This document shows positions 49,275-57,404 of a stretch of 64,000 nt of DNA, in pieces. Below the pieces are notes generated by a model. It searched no databases, was not told the DNA's origin, and saw nothing but the letters and a program-made list of their open reading frames with translations. The stretch comes from Mycolicibacterium sp. MU0053 (GTDB taxonomy: Bacteria > Actinomycetota > Actinomycetes > Mycobacteriales > Mycobacteriaceae). Position 1 is the stretch's first letter; every line of letters starts with the position of its first letter. The stretch lies in the NCBI RefSeq assembly GCF_963378095.1, contig NZ_OY726397.1, positions 2,976,001-3,040,000 of the forward strand, written 5' to 3'. The position numbers and the translations under genes are program-made.

Positions 49275-50557
49275 GATCCGCCCCCGGGCGGTAGCATCAG
49301 GGATTCCAGTCCGGAGCCAGGCTGGTGTGCCGGCGCTTCCGCGCTGTGCGACACCACTTCTGCAGGCGGGGCCGGCGGGCCCGGCGGAATGTAGTCCGGC
49401 CGCATCCAATCCTCGCTGTAGGTGATCTCGTTCGGCCGTGCCGACGGACCCACGATCACGTTCTCGCCGATCGGCGGGAAGTTGTACTGGCGGTTCTTCA
49501 CGATGGGCGCCAGATACTGGACACACAACTTCGCTGATTGTTCGGCCCCCAGCCGTGATGCCGCCTGCACGGCGCTGCAGAGGAACCCAATCGGATCAGC
49601 GAAGTTGGTGATGGCCAGGCCACTGGTCATGGTGCCCTGCGCCGGCTGGTAGATGTTCAGGAAGTTCTGAAAGACGTTGGGCGTCAGGTGCAGGGTCTGC
49701 TTGATGTCATCGAGGCTGTCGTGCAGTGCCTGGCTGACCGAGGCAAGCTTGTCGGTCGTGGTGCCCAGCGTCTCGCGATTATCGGCGACGAACGAACCGA
49801 CCTCTGCCACTACCGAGTTGACGTTGCGAACGGCGTGCCCGACCTCGCCGGGGTCATTGGCGAGCAGCCCCGTGACCGAAGCGATGTTCTGGTTGAGGTA
49901 CCGCATCAACTCGGTGCTGTTGGTCAGGGCGGACACCAGGATCGACAAACTCTCCACGGTGGAAAAGATGTCGTCGCTGTGGTCTCCGAGCATCGAGAAC
50001 GCTTGCGCCAGTTGGACTACCGCTTCGCGGATGTTGGCACCCTCGCCGCGCACGTTGTCTGCGGCGGTATTGATGTAGGAGCCCAGGGTACTCACTCCCC
50101 CGGCCTCGGTGGGCTGCAGTGTCTCGGTCAGTCGTTCGAGTTGCTCTCGGAAGTCGTCCCATTCCACCGGCACCGCGGTGCGATCCGCGGTGATGACGGC
50201 ACCGTCCTGCAGCAGTGGCCCCCCGGTGTAGGCCGGTGTCAGCTGGATCGCGCGGGCGGTGACCAGCGACGGTGACAGGATCACTGCCTTCGCGTCAGCG
50301 GGGACCTCGTACTTGTTCGGGTAGGAGAAACGAATCTTGACCTCGGTGGCCTGCGGCTCGATGGACTCGATCTTGCCCACCGCCACGCCGAGGATGCGGA
50401 CCTCGTCACCGACGAAAATGCCGTTGCTGTTGGCGAAGTAGGCCTCCACGGTGATGCGCCGTAACGCATCGCCGGCGACCACTGTGGACAGCCCCGCGAT
50501 CAGGACTGCGACCAGGACGACCGCAGTACCCAGCCGGTACTTCGTTGATGTGGTCAC
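49271..50557 (-). CDS. mceD: Mce family protein MceD
   Basis: 428 residues with an N-terminal membrane helix (LGTAVVLVAVLIAGLSTVVA), MCE domain (RITVEAYFANSNGIFVGDEV, LGVAVGKIESIEP, ARAIQLTPAYTGGPLLQDGA), then the helical domain with heptad-like spacing (about 130-330) and a Pro-rich end (YIPPGPPAPPAEVVSHSAEA). Start GTG 50557 overlaps the mceC stop by 4 bp. Confidence 0.93.
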   Translation of the reverse strand: MTTSTKYRLGTAVVLVAVLIAGLSTVVAGDALRRITVEAYFANSNGIFVGDEVRILGVAVGKIESIEPQATEVKIRFSYPNKYEVPADAKAVILSPSLVTARAIQLTPAYTGGPLLQDGAVITADRTAVPVEWDDFREQLERLTETLQPTEAGGVSTLGSYINTAADNVRGEGANIREAVVQLAQAFSMLGDHSDDIFSTVESLSILVSALTNSTELMRYLNQNIASVTGLLANDPGEVGHAVRNVNSVVAEVGSFVADNRETLGTTTDKLASVSQALHDSLDDIKQTLHLTPNVFQNFLNIYQPAQGTMTSGLAITNFADPIGFLCSAVQAASRLGAEQSAKLCVQYLAPIVKNRQYNFPPIGENVIVGPSARPNEITYSEDWMRPDYIPPGPPAPPAEVVSHSAEAPAHQPGSGLESLMLPPGGGS

Positions 50558-51864
50558 GGTGTCGCCTCCCCGGACGGTGCTACCTCATTGGGTGCCGGCT
50601 CATAGACCGGGCTTGGCGTGGGCTCGGGAACCGACGCCAGTTCTGGCGGCGTCTCGGCCGGCGGCCCGGGCGGCGGGCCGCCCGGCGCCGGTGCCGGCGG
50701 TGGTTCCCGGTAGGGGTAGCGCGGATCACCGGGATTGCCGGTGATCGCGTCGGGCAGCGTGGTTCTCGGCTCGCCGCCCTGCCCCGTTCGCGGAAAGGGC
50801 ACCGGCAACGCGGGGGTTGCCGGCTGGCCCATCGGTGGATCGGTGCGCTCGGAGGGTAACAACACGTTGGGGTCCAGGCCGAGGTCGGAGAACGCCGCGT
50901 CGACGAACGGCTGTACGAACTGTCCGGGTAGCAGGTTGGCGATGTATGCGCTGAAGAACGGGGCCGAGGACACTGATTCGCCCAACGACATCGCATACGA
51001 GTTCAGCCGCGTGATCGACTCCTGCACATCTTCTTTGCGGTTGTCGACGATCGCCAGCACGCCGTTGAGTTTCTCCAGGGCCGGCCGCAATGTCTGACGG
51101 TTCTCGGTAATGAAGCCGTTGATCTGTTCGGCCACCGCGGCAATGCTGCCGGAGATTCGATCCAGGGCCTGGCTTTGGGATCGCAGCGCCACCAGCAATG
51201 CGTTGCTGTCGGCGATCAGATCGACCACCCGGCCGCTACGCTCGGCAAGCACCGACGTCGCTTTGTTGGCGTTGTGCAGCAGGTTGCGCAGTTGGTCATC
51301 GCGTTTGTTGAGGGTTTCGGCGAACCTCGACACTCCCTCGACCGCGATCTTGAGGTCCGGCGGTGAGTCCTGAAAAGTCTGCGCCAGTACCCGCAGCGAG
51401 TCCGAAAGCTGGTGCGTGTCCAGTCCGCTGATCGCGGTTGTCAGATCACCGATCGCCTCCGGCAAGTCATATGGTGATCGGGTACGGTCCAGCGGGATGG
51501 GACCCTCGAGGGCCTTGTCGCCGCGGGGCGTGACTTCGAGGACCTTGGCGCCGAGGATGGTCTGGGTCTTGATGGCCGCCTCGGTGCGGTCACCGAGCTG
51601 AACATCGGGGCCAACGCGGAATCGCACCCACACCCGTGGGCCGTCCAAGTCGATCGCGGACACCGAGCCGACCTTGAGCCCGGACACCTGCACATCGGCG
51701 CCGGCGGTGATCCCGCCGGCTTCACTGAAATAGCCCGAATAATCATTGCCTTGGTTGAAGAACGGCAGCTTGTCGTACTGCAATGCGCCGACGGCCAGCA
51801 CGACAATGGCGCCGACACCGACGGCCCCGACGACAACCGGGTTTCGTCGCAATGGGGGCTTCAT
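50554..51864 (-). CDS. mceC: Mce family protein MceC
   Basis: 436 residues starting MKPPLRRNPVVVGAVGVGAI, a short cytoplasmic part and membrane helix. MCE domain: YSGYFSEAGGITAGADVQVS, GLKVGSVSAIDLDG, ILGAKVLEVTPRG. Helical central domain to about 330, then a long Pro/Gly-rich C-terminal tail (PPPAPAPGGPPPGPPAETPP) probably exposed or passing through peptidoglycan. The ATG at 51864 overlaps the mceB stop (ATGA); the upstream in-frame extension is shadow. Confidence 0.93.
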   Translation of the reverse strand: MKPPLRRNPVVVGAVGVGAIVVLAVGALQYDKLPFFNQGNDYSGYFSEAGGITAGADVQVSGLKVGSVSAIDLDGPRVWVRFRVGPDVQLGDRTEAAIKTQTILGAKVLEVTPRGDKALEGPIPLDRTRSPYDLPEAIGDLTTAISGLDTHQLSDSLRVLAQTFQDSPPDLKIAVEGVSRFAETLNKRDDQLRNLLHNANKATSVLAERSGRVVDLIADSNALLVALRSQSQALDRISGSIAAVAEQINGFITENRQTLRPALEKLNGVLAIVDNRKEDVQESITRLNSYAMSLGESVSSAPFFSAYIANLLPGQFVQPFVDAAFSDLGLDPNVLLPSERTDPPMGQPATPALPVPFPRTGQGGEPRTTLPDAITGNPGDPRYPYREPPPAPAPGGPPPGPPAETPPELASVPEPTPSPVYEPAPNEVAPSGEATP

Positions 51865-52889
51865 TTCGGTGCACACCTCCCGGTGCTCTGGCCGGCCATC
51901 TTGACGTACACCGGCTGGCCGCCTTTCCCGTTCAGCTTCAGCACGATGTCGCACAGGTAGAAGCTGAAGAAGTCGCCATACAGGCCTTGCCTTCCCAGCG
52001 CCTGATACGCCTCCGGCAGTGTGTCGAGCAACTCGTCGACATACTCGTGGTCGGCGACCACCAGTCCGGCCGCCCGATCCGTCTCTGCGACGACCTTCGT
52101 CAGCGGCGGCCGGGCCTGCTGCAGCAGGTCTGCGATGGAACCTGCTGCCGAATCGGCATGGCCCACCGCCGCGCTGATGTCGGACTTGCGGGCGGCAAGG
52201 CCGTCGACGAGTTCGGACAACGCAGCCACCCCTTTGTCGAACTGTGCGCTCTGATCTCCGAACGCCCCCAGCACCGAGTGCAGATTCCCGATGACCTCGC
52301 CGATGAGTTCATCGCGGTCCGCCAGCGTGTTGGTCAGCGCGGCAGTGTGCGACAACAGGGAGTTGATGGTGGACCCCTGCCCCTGGAGGGCGCGGATCAA
52401 CTGCCCGCTCAACTCGTTGACCTGGTCCGGGTCCAACGCCCGGAACAGCGGACGAAAGCCACCGACGAGCGCGTCGAGGTCGAGCGCGGGCGCGGTCTGG
52501 CTCAGGGGAATGGTGTCACCCGGTTGGAGTTTCGCTGTCCCACCAGGTCCCTCCTCGAGCCCCAGATATCGGCCCCCGATCAGATCGTCATAACGAATGA
52601 CAGCGCGACTACCCGAGGTCAGCGTTACCGCGTCACTCGCCGCGAATTCTACGAGCAGGCTGGAATCCGGTTGCAGGGCAATGGACTTCACCTTGCCCAC
52701 TTCCACTCCCGCGACGCGCACGAAATCGCCGCTTTCCAGTCCGGTGACGTTGCTGAACTCCGCTCGGTAGTCCTGTCGATCGACAAAGCGCAGTTCTGCG
52801 AACACTGCGAACATGGCGAACAATGCGAGCGCGCACACCGCCAAAAAAACTGCCAGACGCCAAGCAATCTGGCGCATCTCGACTCTCAT
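51861..52889 (-). CDS. mceB: Mce family protein MceB
   Basis: 342 residues, the shortest of the set and without a Pro-rich tail. Membrane helix about 10-30 (RLAVFLAVCALALFAMFAVF); MCE domain DYRAEFSNVTGLESGDFVRV, AGVEVGKVKSIAL, YDDLIGGRYLGLEEGP. It ends with FYLCDIVLKLNGKGGQPVY and a Cys near the terminus (GRCAPK), a layout usual for MceB. Start ATG 52889 with AAGGAAG about 9 nt upstream; the open frame extends 200 codons upstream only as a shadow of mceA. Confidence 0.93.
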   Translation of the reverse strand: MRVEMRQIAWRLAVFLAVCALALFAMFAVFAELRFVDRQDYRAEFSNVTGLESGDFVRVAGVEVGKVKSIALQPDSSLLVEFAASDAVTLTSGSRAVIRYDDLIGGRYLGLEEGPGGTAKLQPGDTIPLSQTAPALDLDALVGGFRPLFRALDPDQVNELSGQLIRALQGQGSTINSLLSHTAALTNTLADRDELIGEVIGNLHSVLGAFGDQSAQFDKGVAALSELVDGLAARKSDISAAVGHADSAAGSIADLLQQARPPLTKVVAETDRAAGLVVADHEYVDELLDTLPEAYQALGRQGLYGDFFSFYLCDIVLKLNGKGGQPVYVKMAGQSTGRCAPK

Positions 52890-52908
52890 CGCAGCGTCGC
52901 TTCCTTCA

Positions 52909-54303
52909 TCACGGTGCCGGCGGACTGAACGGTTCGCTGCCGGGTGGGGGTGGGCCCGGCTCCCGCGGCTGTCCGGGCGGCGGCGCCTCAGGTAGACCCG
53001 GCCATAGCGGAGCCCCGTCCGGGGCATAGAGCTGCGCACCGTACGCCGGGGCACCCGGGTAAGGGATGGGGCCCGGCGCGGGCGGCCCCTCGTAGCGAAT
53101 GCTCGGCGGTTCGGGGACCCCACGGGTGGTCGGGAAGTAATTGGCCCAGCCGGGGAAGCCGATCCCCGGATTGGGCCGAAGGTCCAGCCCGGTGCCCCAG
53201 CCGGTGTTGGTAACGAGATGCCGGTGCGGGAAGTTGTCGTCGACGATGGGCAGCGAGCCACAACCCGGTTGTCCACCGGGGCCGCCCTTGGCACCCACGA
53301 TCGGCAGGTGCTGCGGGAACCGGTAGGGATCGTCCCCGAACAACAATGCGACGTCGGTGGAGACAGACTTCCCGTTGATGCCGCCGGTGACGTCGTAGCC
53401 ACCGTTCTCCAGGAACCAGTGCCCGCCCACGAGCATGCAGGTGAGCTGCGGGTCGTACTTGTGCACCAACCGGGTCGTCGGCTCAAGGGTGTTCACGGCG
53501 TTGACCAGGTTCTCCTTGTTTGCTCCGAGCAGATCCGTTCCGCTGCGCGACATTCCGGCGAGGTTGATCAACAGACTGTCGAGCTGGTCAGCGTGACCGG
53601 CGATCGTCGTAGCGGTGGTGCTGGCCGCGTCCAGCACTGTGAGAATGTCTGATGCGGCTGCGCTGTAGGTGTCGCTGAAGCCCGCGACCGCCTGCCAGTC
53701 CTCCCGGATCGTTTCACTGCGCGGATTGAGTTCCAGCAGCACATTGTTGGCCGCTGTGGTGGCGCGACCGAGGGTGTCACCTTGGTCCCGCAGCCCTTCG
53801 GCCACGGCGGAGAGCACCCCATTGAGCTTGACCGGGTCGATCTGCTTGAGCACATCGGTGAGATTCTGGAACACCGTGTTGACTTCAGTGCTGACGTTGT
53901 CCGCTGAGATCACCGCGCCGGCGCTCAGGGCCTGCGGGGCCGGGTCGTCGGGATACACCAGGTCGACATACTTGGCGCCGAAAGCGGTGGTGGCTTTGAT
54001 TTGTGCGGTCACGTTGGCCGGGATGTACTCCGCCTGCTTCGGATCGATGTCCAGCTGCAGACGTACCGGCTGATTACCGCCTCCGATGGCGCTGACCGTG
54101 CCGATCTGGATGCCGTACATCTTCACCTTGGCACCCGTCTCCAGCACCAGGCCGGAACGGTCGGAGGTGACGGTGACCGGTATCCGCGGCGTGAACGAGC
54201 GGGTGAACAGCGCCCACGTTCCGAACACCATGCCCAGCACCACCGCGAAGAGAATCAACGTCCACCAACCTGGGTGCAGCCCTTGGTTTTGTCGTGTTTC
54301 CAT
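52909..54303 (-). CDS. mceA: Mce family protein MceA
   Basis: 464 residues. Membrane helix about 13-33 (WWTLILFAVVLGMVFGTWAL), MCE domain (IPVTVTSDRSGLVLETGAKV, YGIQIGTVSAIGG, TAFGAKYVDLVYP), cholesterol-uptake-type helical region to about 300, then FPGWANYFPTTRGVPEPP and a Pro/Gly-rich tail to the end. First MCE subunit of the operon, 3 bp after yrbEB. The mce number (mce1 to mce9 type) cannot be assigned by eye. Confidence 0.94.
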   Translation of the reverse strand: METRQNQGLHPGWWTLILFAVVLGMVFGTWALFTRSFTPRIPVTVTSDRSGLVLETGAKVKMYGIQIGTVSAIGGGNQPVRLQLDIDPKQAEYIPANVTAQIKATTAFGAKYVDLVYPDDPAPQALSAGAVISADNVSTEVNTVFQNLTDVLKQIDPVKLNGVLSAVAEGLRDQGDTLGRATTAANNVLLELNPRSETIREDWQAVAGFSDTYSAAASDILTVLDAASTTATTIAGHADQLDSLLINLAGMSRSGTDLLGANKENLVNAVNTLEPTTRLVHKYDPQLTCMLVGGHWFLENGGYDVTGGINGKSVSTDVALLFGDDPYRFPQHLPIVGAKGGPGGQPGCGSLPIVDDNFPHRHLVTNTGWGTGLDLRPNPGIGFPGWANYFPTTRGVPEPPSIRYEGPPAPGPIPYPGAPAYGAQLYAPDGAPLWPGLPEAPPPGQPREPGPPPPGSEPFSPPAP

Positions 54304-54306
54304 GCG

Positions 54307-55170
54307 CTATCCCGCGAAGTTGAAGTTGCCGGATTGGCCGTAGATGGCCAAGGAGACGAGCAGTGTCACCGAAGCCGACACCACGAGCGACGCCCGCACT
54401 GCACGGCCGACGGCTTCGCCCACCCCGGCGGGGCCGCCGGATGCAGTGAAGCCGTAGTAGGTGTGGACCAGCATCACCACCACGGCGATCGTGATCGCTT
54501 GTACGAATGACCAGATGAGGTCGACGGGGTTGAGGAAGGTGCTGAAGTAGTGGTCATAAACGCCGCTGGACTGGCCGTAGAAGAAGGTGGTGCCGACTCG
54601 GGCGGCCACAAATGCCACCTGGACGGCGATGCAGTACAACGGAATCACCACGAGTACACCGGCAAGTACCCGCGTCGAGGCCAGGTAGGCGATGGACCGG
54701 ATACCCATCACTTCCAAGGCGTCGATCTCCTCGTTGATGCGCATCGCGCCGAGTTGTGCGGTGGCGCCCGCGCCGACCGTGGCGGCCAAACCGATGCCGG
54801 CCACCGCCGGGGAGGTGATCCGAACGTTGAGGAAAGCCGAAGTGAAGCCGGCCAGCGCCTCCACTCCGACGTCAGCGAGCTGGTTGTAGGCCTGCACCGC
54901 GATCCAGGCGCCGGCCGACAACGTGAGGAACCCCACGATGACCAGCGTTCCGCCGATGATCGCCAGCGCCCCGATGCCGAGACTCATCTGCGCGATGAGC
55001 CGCAGCAATTCCACCTTGTAGTTGGCCACCGCATCCCAGATGCCCCGGAGCGTGAGGCCGTAGAACTGCGTCTGCCTGCCCAGCCGGTTCCATACCTCCG
55101 CCCAGCCGGACACCATCCGACGGGACCTAGGGAACTGCGTACTCGGCTTGGCCGGTGCGGTGGCGGTCAC
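54307..55170 (-). CDS. yrbEB: Mce transporter permease YrbEB
   Basis: 287-residue MlaE-type inner-membrane permease. The N-terminal tail and amphipathic helix (WNRLGRQTQFYGLTLRGIWD) precede five to six membrane helices. The conserved cytoplasmic EExDAL coupling motif is in RINEEIDALEVMGIRSIAYL, contacting the ATPase; GFTASGGPAGVGEAVGRAV is the family C-terminal signature. The GTG start overlaps the yrbEA stop by 4 bp. The ATPase partner (MceG) is not encoded here, as is usual in mycobacteria. Confidence 0.94.
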   Translation of the reverse strand: MTATAPAKPSTQFPRSRRMVSGWAEVWNRLGRQTQFYGLTLRGIWDAVANYKVELLRLIAQMSLGIGALAIIGGTLVIVGFLTLSAGAWIAVQAYNQLADVGVEALAGFTSAFLNVRITSPAVAGIGLAATVGAGATAQLGAMRINEEIDALEVMGIRSIAYLASTRVLAGVLVVIPLYCIAVQVAFVAARVGTTFFYGQSSGVYDHYFSTFLNPVDLIWSFVQAITIAVVVMLVHTYYGFTASGGPAGVGEAVGRAVRASLVVSASVTLLVSLAIYGQSGNFNFAG

Positions 55171-55934
55171 AGCGTCACCTTCACCGCGACGGCGGTGGCC
55201 ACCACGTTGATCACGAACAGTGACATGAAGGAATACACCACCGTTTCGTTGACGGCGTTACCGACACCGGCCGGGCCCCCGCCCACCGAAATTCCCTTGT
55301 AACAGGCGATCAAGGCGGCGGCGAGTCCGAAGATCGATGCCTTGACCAGGCACACGATGACCTCGGGAAGCCCGATCAACAACGTCATCCCCGCGACGAA
55401 CGCGCCCGGGGTGACATGCTGGACGTACACCGAGAAGAGGAAGCCCCCGACGATGCCCACGATGGTGACGACGGACGCCAGCAAGAACGAAACAAGGGTT
55501 GCAGCAAGAACTCTCGGGACGACCAGGGCCTGTACCGGGTCGATGCCGAGCACCCGCATCGCGTCGAGTTCCTCGCGGATGGTGCGTGAGCCCAGATCCG
55601 CGCACATCGCGGTGGCGCCTGCACCAGCAATCACCAGCACGGTCACGATCGGCCCGATCTGGGTGACTGCCCCTAGGGCCGCGCCGGTGCCGGAAAAGTC
55701 GGCAGCGCCGATCTCGACGAACAAGATGTTGAGGGTGAAGACCGTGAGCACCGTGAACGGAATGGCCAACATGATGGTCGGCAGGATCGAAACCCTTGCC
55801 ACAAACCAGGTCTGAGCCAGGAACTCCCGCCACGCGAAGGGCGGTTTGAAGATCAGCCGCAACGTGTCGGCGGACATGATGAAGAAGTCCCCTATTGCCC
55901 GCACAGGTTTGATTGCGGCTTGAGCGACACTCAC
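55167..55934 (-). CDS. yrbEA: Mce transporter permease YrbEA
   Basis: 255-residue MlaE-type permease and first gene of the mce operon. It contains FKPPFAWREFLAQTWFVARV, the coupling motif TIREELDAMRVLGIDPVQAL, AGAGATAMCADLGSRTIREE just before it, and ISVGGGPAGVGNAVNETVVY near the end. GTG start 55934 with GAGG 7-8 nt upstream. Two strong candidate promoters with adjacent operators lie upstream, giving leaders of roughly 125 and 315 nt. Confidence 0.93.
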   Translation of the reverse strand: MSVAQAAIKPVRAIGDFFIMSADTLRLIFKPPFAWREFLAQTWFVARVSILPTIMLAIPFTVLTVFTLNILFVEIGAADFSGTGAALGAVTQIGPIVTVLVIAGAGATAMCADLGSRTIREELDAMRVLGIDPVQALVVPRVLAATLVSFLLASVVTIVGIVGGFLFSVYVQHVTPGAFVAGMTLLIGLPEVIVCLVKASIFGLAAALIACYKGISVGGGPAGVGNAVNETVVYSFMSLFVINVVATAVAVKVTL

Positions 55935-56036
55935 AGCGGGACCTCATCGCCTGCCGGTAGCCGCCAACGGATATCGAGATCGCGGCACTCCATGGCGTGC
56001 CTCGGGTCAGCCACGTACATCCCGCCCTTCCATTCG

Positions 56037-56095
56037 ACTTTACCGGCCAGCCGGTAAAGTAAATTGAACGTAAGCTGTGTCACCGGCAGTGTCAA
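56037..56095 (-). promoter_or_regulatory. mce promoter P2 with operator A
   Basis: Minus strand: -35 TTGACA (56095-56090), 17-bp spacer, -10 TACGTT (56072-56067). Six bases further is an almost perfect palindrome, 56060-56037: 11-bp arms (ACTTTACCGGC / GCCGGTAAAGT on the reference strand, two-base centre not paired). The operator would sit at the transcription start. The GGTAAAGT half is identical to that of operator B. The half-site spacing (TTAC-N10-GTAA) is 4 longer than in the other sites. Predicted leader to yrbEA about 125 nt. Confidence 0.7.
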
Positions 56096-56228
56096 GGGGT
56101 GGCCTGAGTCACTGCAGAACGAACACCCCAGTCGACCCTCGAGCCCGGCGGCATCCGCGGACCCGAGGCCCGCCGCAGCCCGACCCGCCGGTTCGTTTCG
56201 CGCCACTGGCCCTCAACCCCCCCTAAGT

Positions 56229-56283
56229 TTACTGCTTGGTAAAGTTAAAATCGGAGACTAGCTACGGCATGTAACACTGTCAA
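56229..56283 (-). promoter_or_regulatory. mce promoter P1 with operator B
   Basis: Minus strand: -35 TTGACA (56283-56278), 17-bp spacer, -10 TAGTCT (56260-56255). The operator TTAC-TGCTTG-GTAA (plus strand 56229-56242, continuing AAGTTAAA) begins about 13 bp after the -10 box, so it overlaps the first transcribed bases. The design matches P2: consensus promoter, then a GGTAAAGT operator at about +1 to +20, a placement suited to repression. Confidence 0.7.
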
Positions 56284-56609
56284 GGATTGCGAAGCAGCAG
56301 ACCGGCCCGCCCTTGACAGATTCACAAAAGCCGCCGGGGTCGGCCGCACACCGCGATCCCCGTGCCGTCTCGGCCATGAAATACGGTTTGCCACACCATT
56401 TATGACTGATCTGGCGGGGATCAGGGTACACACCCAGCCGCAGCGTCCGCCCTGGCAACGAAGGTCTCCGAAATGCGCCATCGGCTGACCCGCTGATCGG
56501 TCGGGCCCACTGAGACTTGGTTTGATTCTGGCCGAGGACGCACCAACACCACTTACTGATAAGTATTGTTAAGGCACTGGACCCCGGTTTTCTACGACGG
56601 CAGTCCCTG

Positions 56610-57404
56610 CTAGGTCGCACTCGCGGCACCGCCGTCAACCTCGAGCACACTGCCGGTCAGGTACGCCCCCGCGCGCGATGCGAGAAATTGAACGGCCCCG
56701 ACGATGTCCTCAGGCGTCCCGGTGCGTCCCAGCGGTATCGACGAGAGCAACTCGGCGCGCATCGACTCATCGTCTAGGGCGAACGCGCTCATCCGACTCG
56801 GGAAGTAACCGGGGGCGACCGCGTTCACCGTGATGTGCTCACGGGCCAACCGGCCGGCCAGATGCCGCGTCAACATGTGCACGCCGGCCTTGGTCGCGCT
56901 GTACGGGTAGTTCTCCACCTCGGTCACCCGCAGCCCGGCCAATGATCCGATATTGATGATCGTGGCCGGCGTCCCGGGCGTAGCGTTGCGCCGCAGGGGG
57001 TCCAGCAGCCTTGTCGTCAGGCGGAAGAGGCCAATCAGGTTGACGTTGGCGAGCTTGAGCCAGGCTTCATCGGGGAAGGCGTCGATCGGCGCCCCCCAGG
57101 TCGCCCCCGCGTTGTTCACCAGGATGTCCAACCGGCCGCCGAAGGTGGCGGCGACCGCTTCGGCGATGGCCGCACTCCCCTCCGGGGTACCGACATCGGC
57201 GACGACGTAGTCGCACACACCCTCTCCGCCCAGCCTGTCGGCCAGGCCGGCCAGTGCATCCACCTTCCGCGCACTGATCAGGACTCGCGCCCCCGCCGCC
57301 ACCAGGCCCGCGGCGATCATCGCGCCGATCCCCGAGGATCCGCCGGTGACCACCGCGGACCTGCCGGCAACCGAGAACAGGTCCTCGGGACCCACGACAG
57401 TCAC
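56610..57404 (-). CDS. Short-chain dehydrogenase/reductase
   Basis: 264-residue classical SDR, similar in wording to RhlG/FabG-like reductases. Cofactor motif SAVVTGGSSGIGAMIAAGLV with Arg in LISARKVD (favouring NADP), LDILVNNAGATWGAPID, catalytic Ser in INIGSLAGLRV, Tyr-Lys in NYPYSATKAGVHMLTRHL, and ITVNAVAPGYFPSRMS. Start GTG 57404 overlaps the previous SDR stop (GTGA). Last gene of the ligase-thiolase-hydratase-SDR-SDR operon. Confidence 0.88.
   Translation of the reverse strand: MTVVGPEDLFSVAGRSAVVTGGSSGIGAMIAAGLVAAGARVLISARKVDALAGLADRLGGEGVCDYVVADVGTPEGSAAIAEAVAATFGGRLDILVNNAGATWGAPIDAFPDEAWLKLANVNLIGLFRLTTRLLDPLRRNATPGTPATIINIGSLAGLRVTEVENYPYSATKAGVHMLTRHLAGRLAREHITVNAVAPGYFPSRMSAFALDDESMRAELLSSIPLGRTGTPEDIVGAVQFLASRAGAYLTGSVLEVDGGAASAT

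Larger units (their letters stand above)
55935..56609. other. 675-bp mce promoter region
   Basis: Between yrbEA and the SDR stop at 56610, both on the minus strand. It holds two tandem sigma-A-like promoters reading toward yrbEA, each with an adjacent GGTAAA operator (listed separately), and a third weaker motif TTAC-TGATAA-GTAT at 56553-56566 (site G). A 91-codon frame at 55931-56206 is not convincing as a gene because it contains promoter P2. Base composition is clearly richer in A+T than the flanking genes. Confidence 0.6.

Noticed and set aside
52890..53486. N-terminal extension of mceB by about 200 codons
   Set aside because: Arg/Ser/Pro-rich shadow of mceA; the ATG at 52889 with its ribosome site gives a normal MceB N-terminus with membrane helix.
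55931..56206. A 91-codon minus-strand frame just upstream of and overlapping yrbEA
   Set aside because: It spans promoter P2 and operator A, starts with GTG without a ribosome site, and resembles no protein I know. It is better explained as leader DNA.
56258..56650. A 130-codon minus-strand frame in the mce promoter region
   Set aside because: It covers promoter P1, overlaps the end of the SDR gene, and its translation is low-complexity Arg/Ser/Cys-rich.
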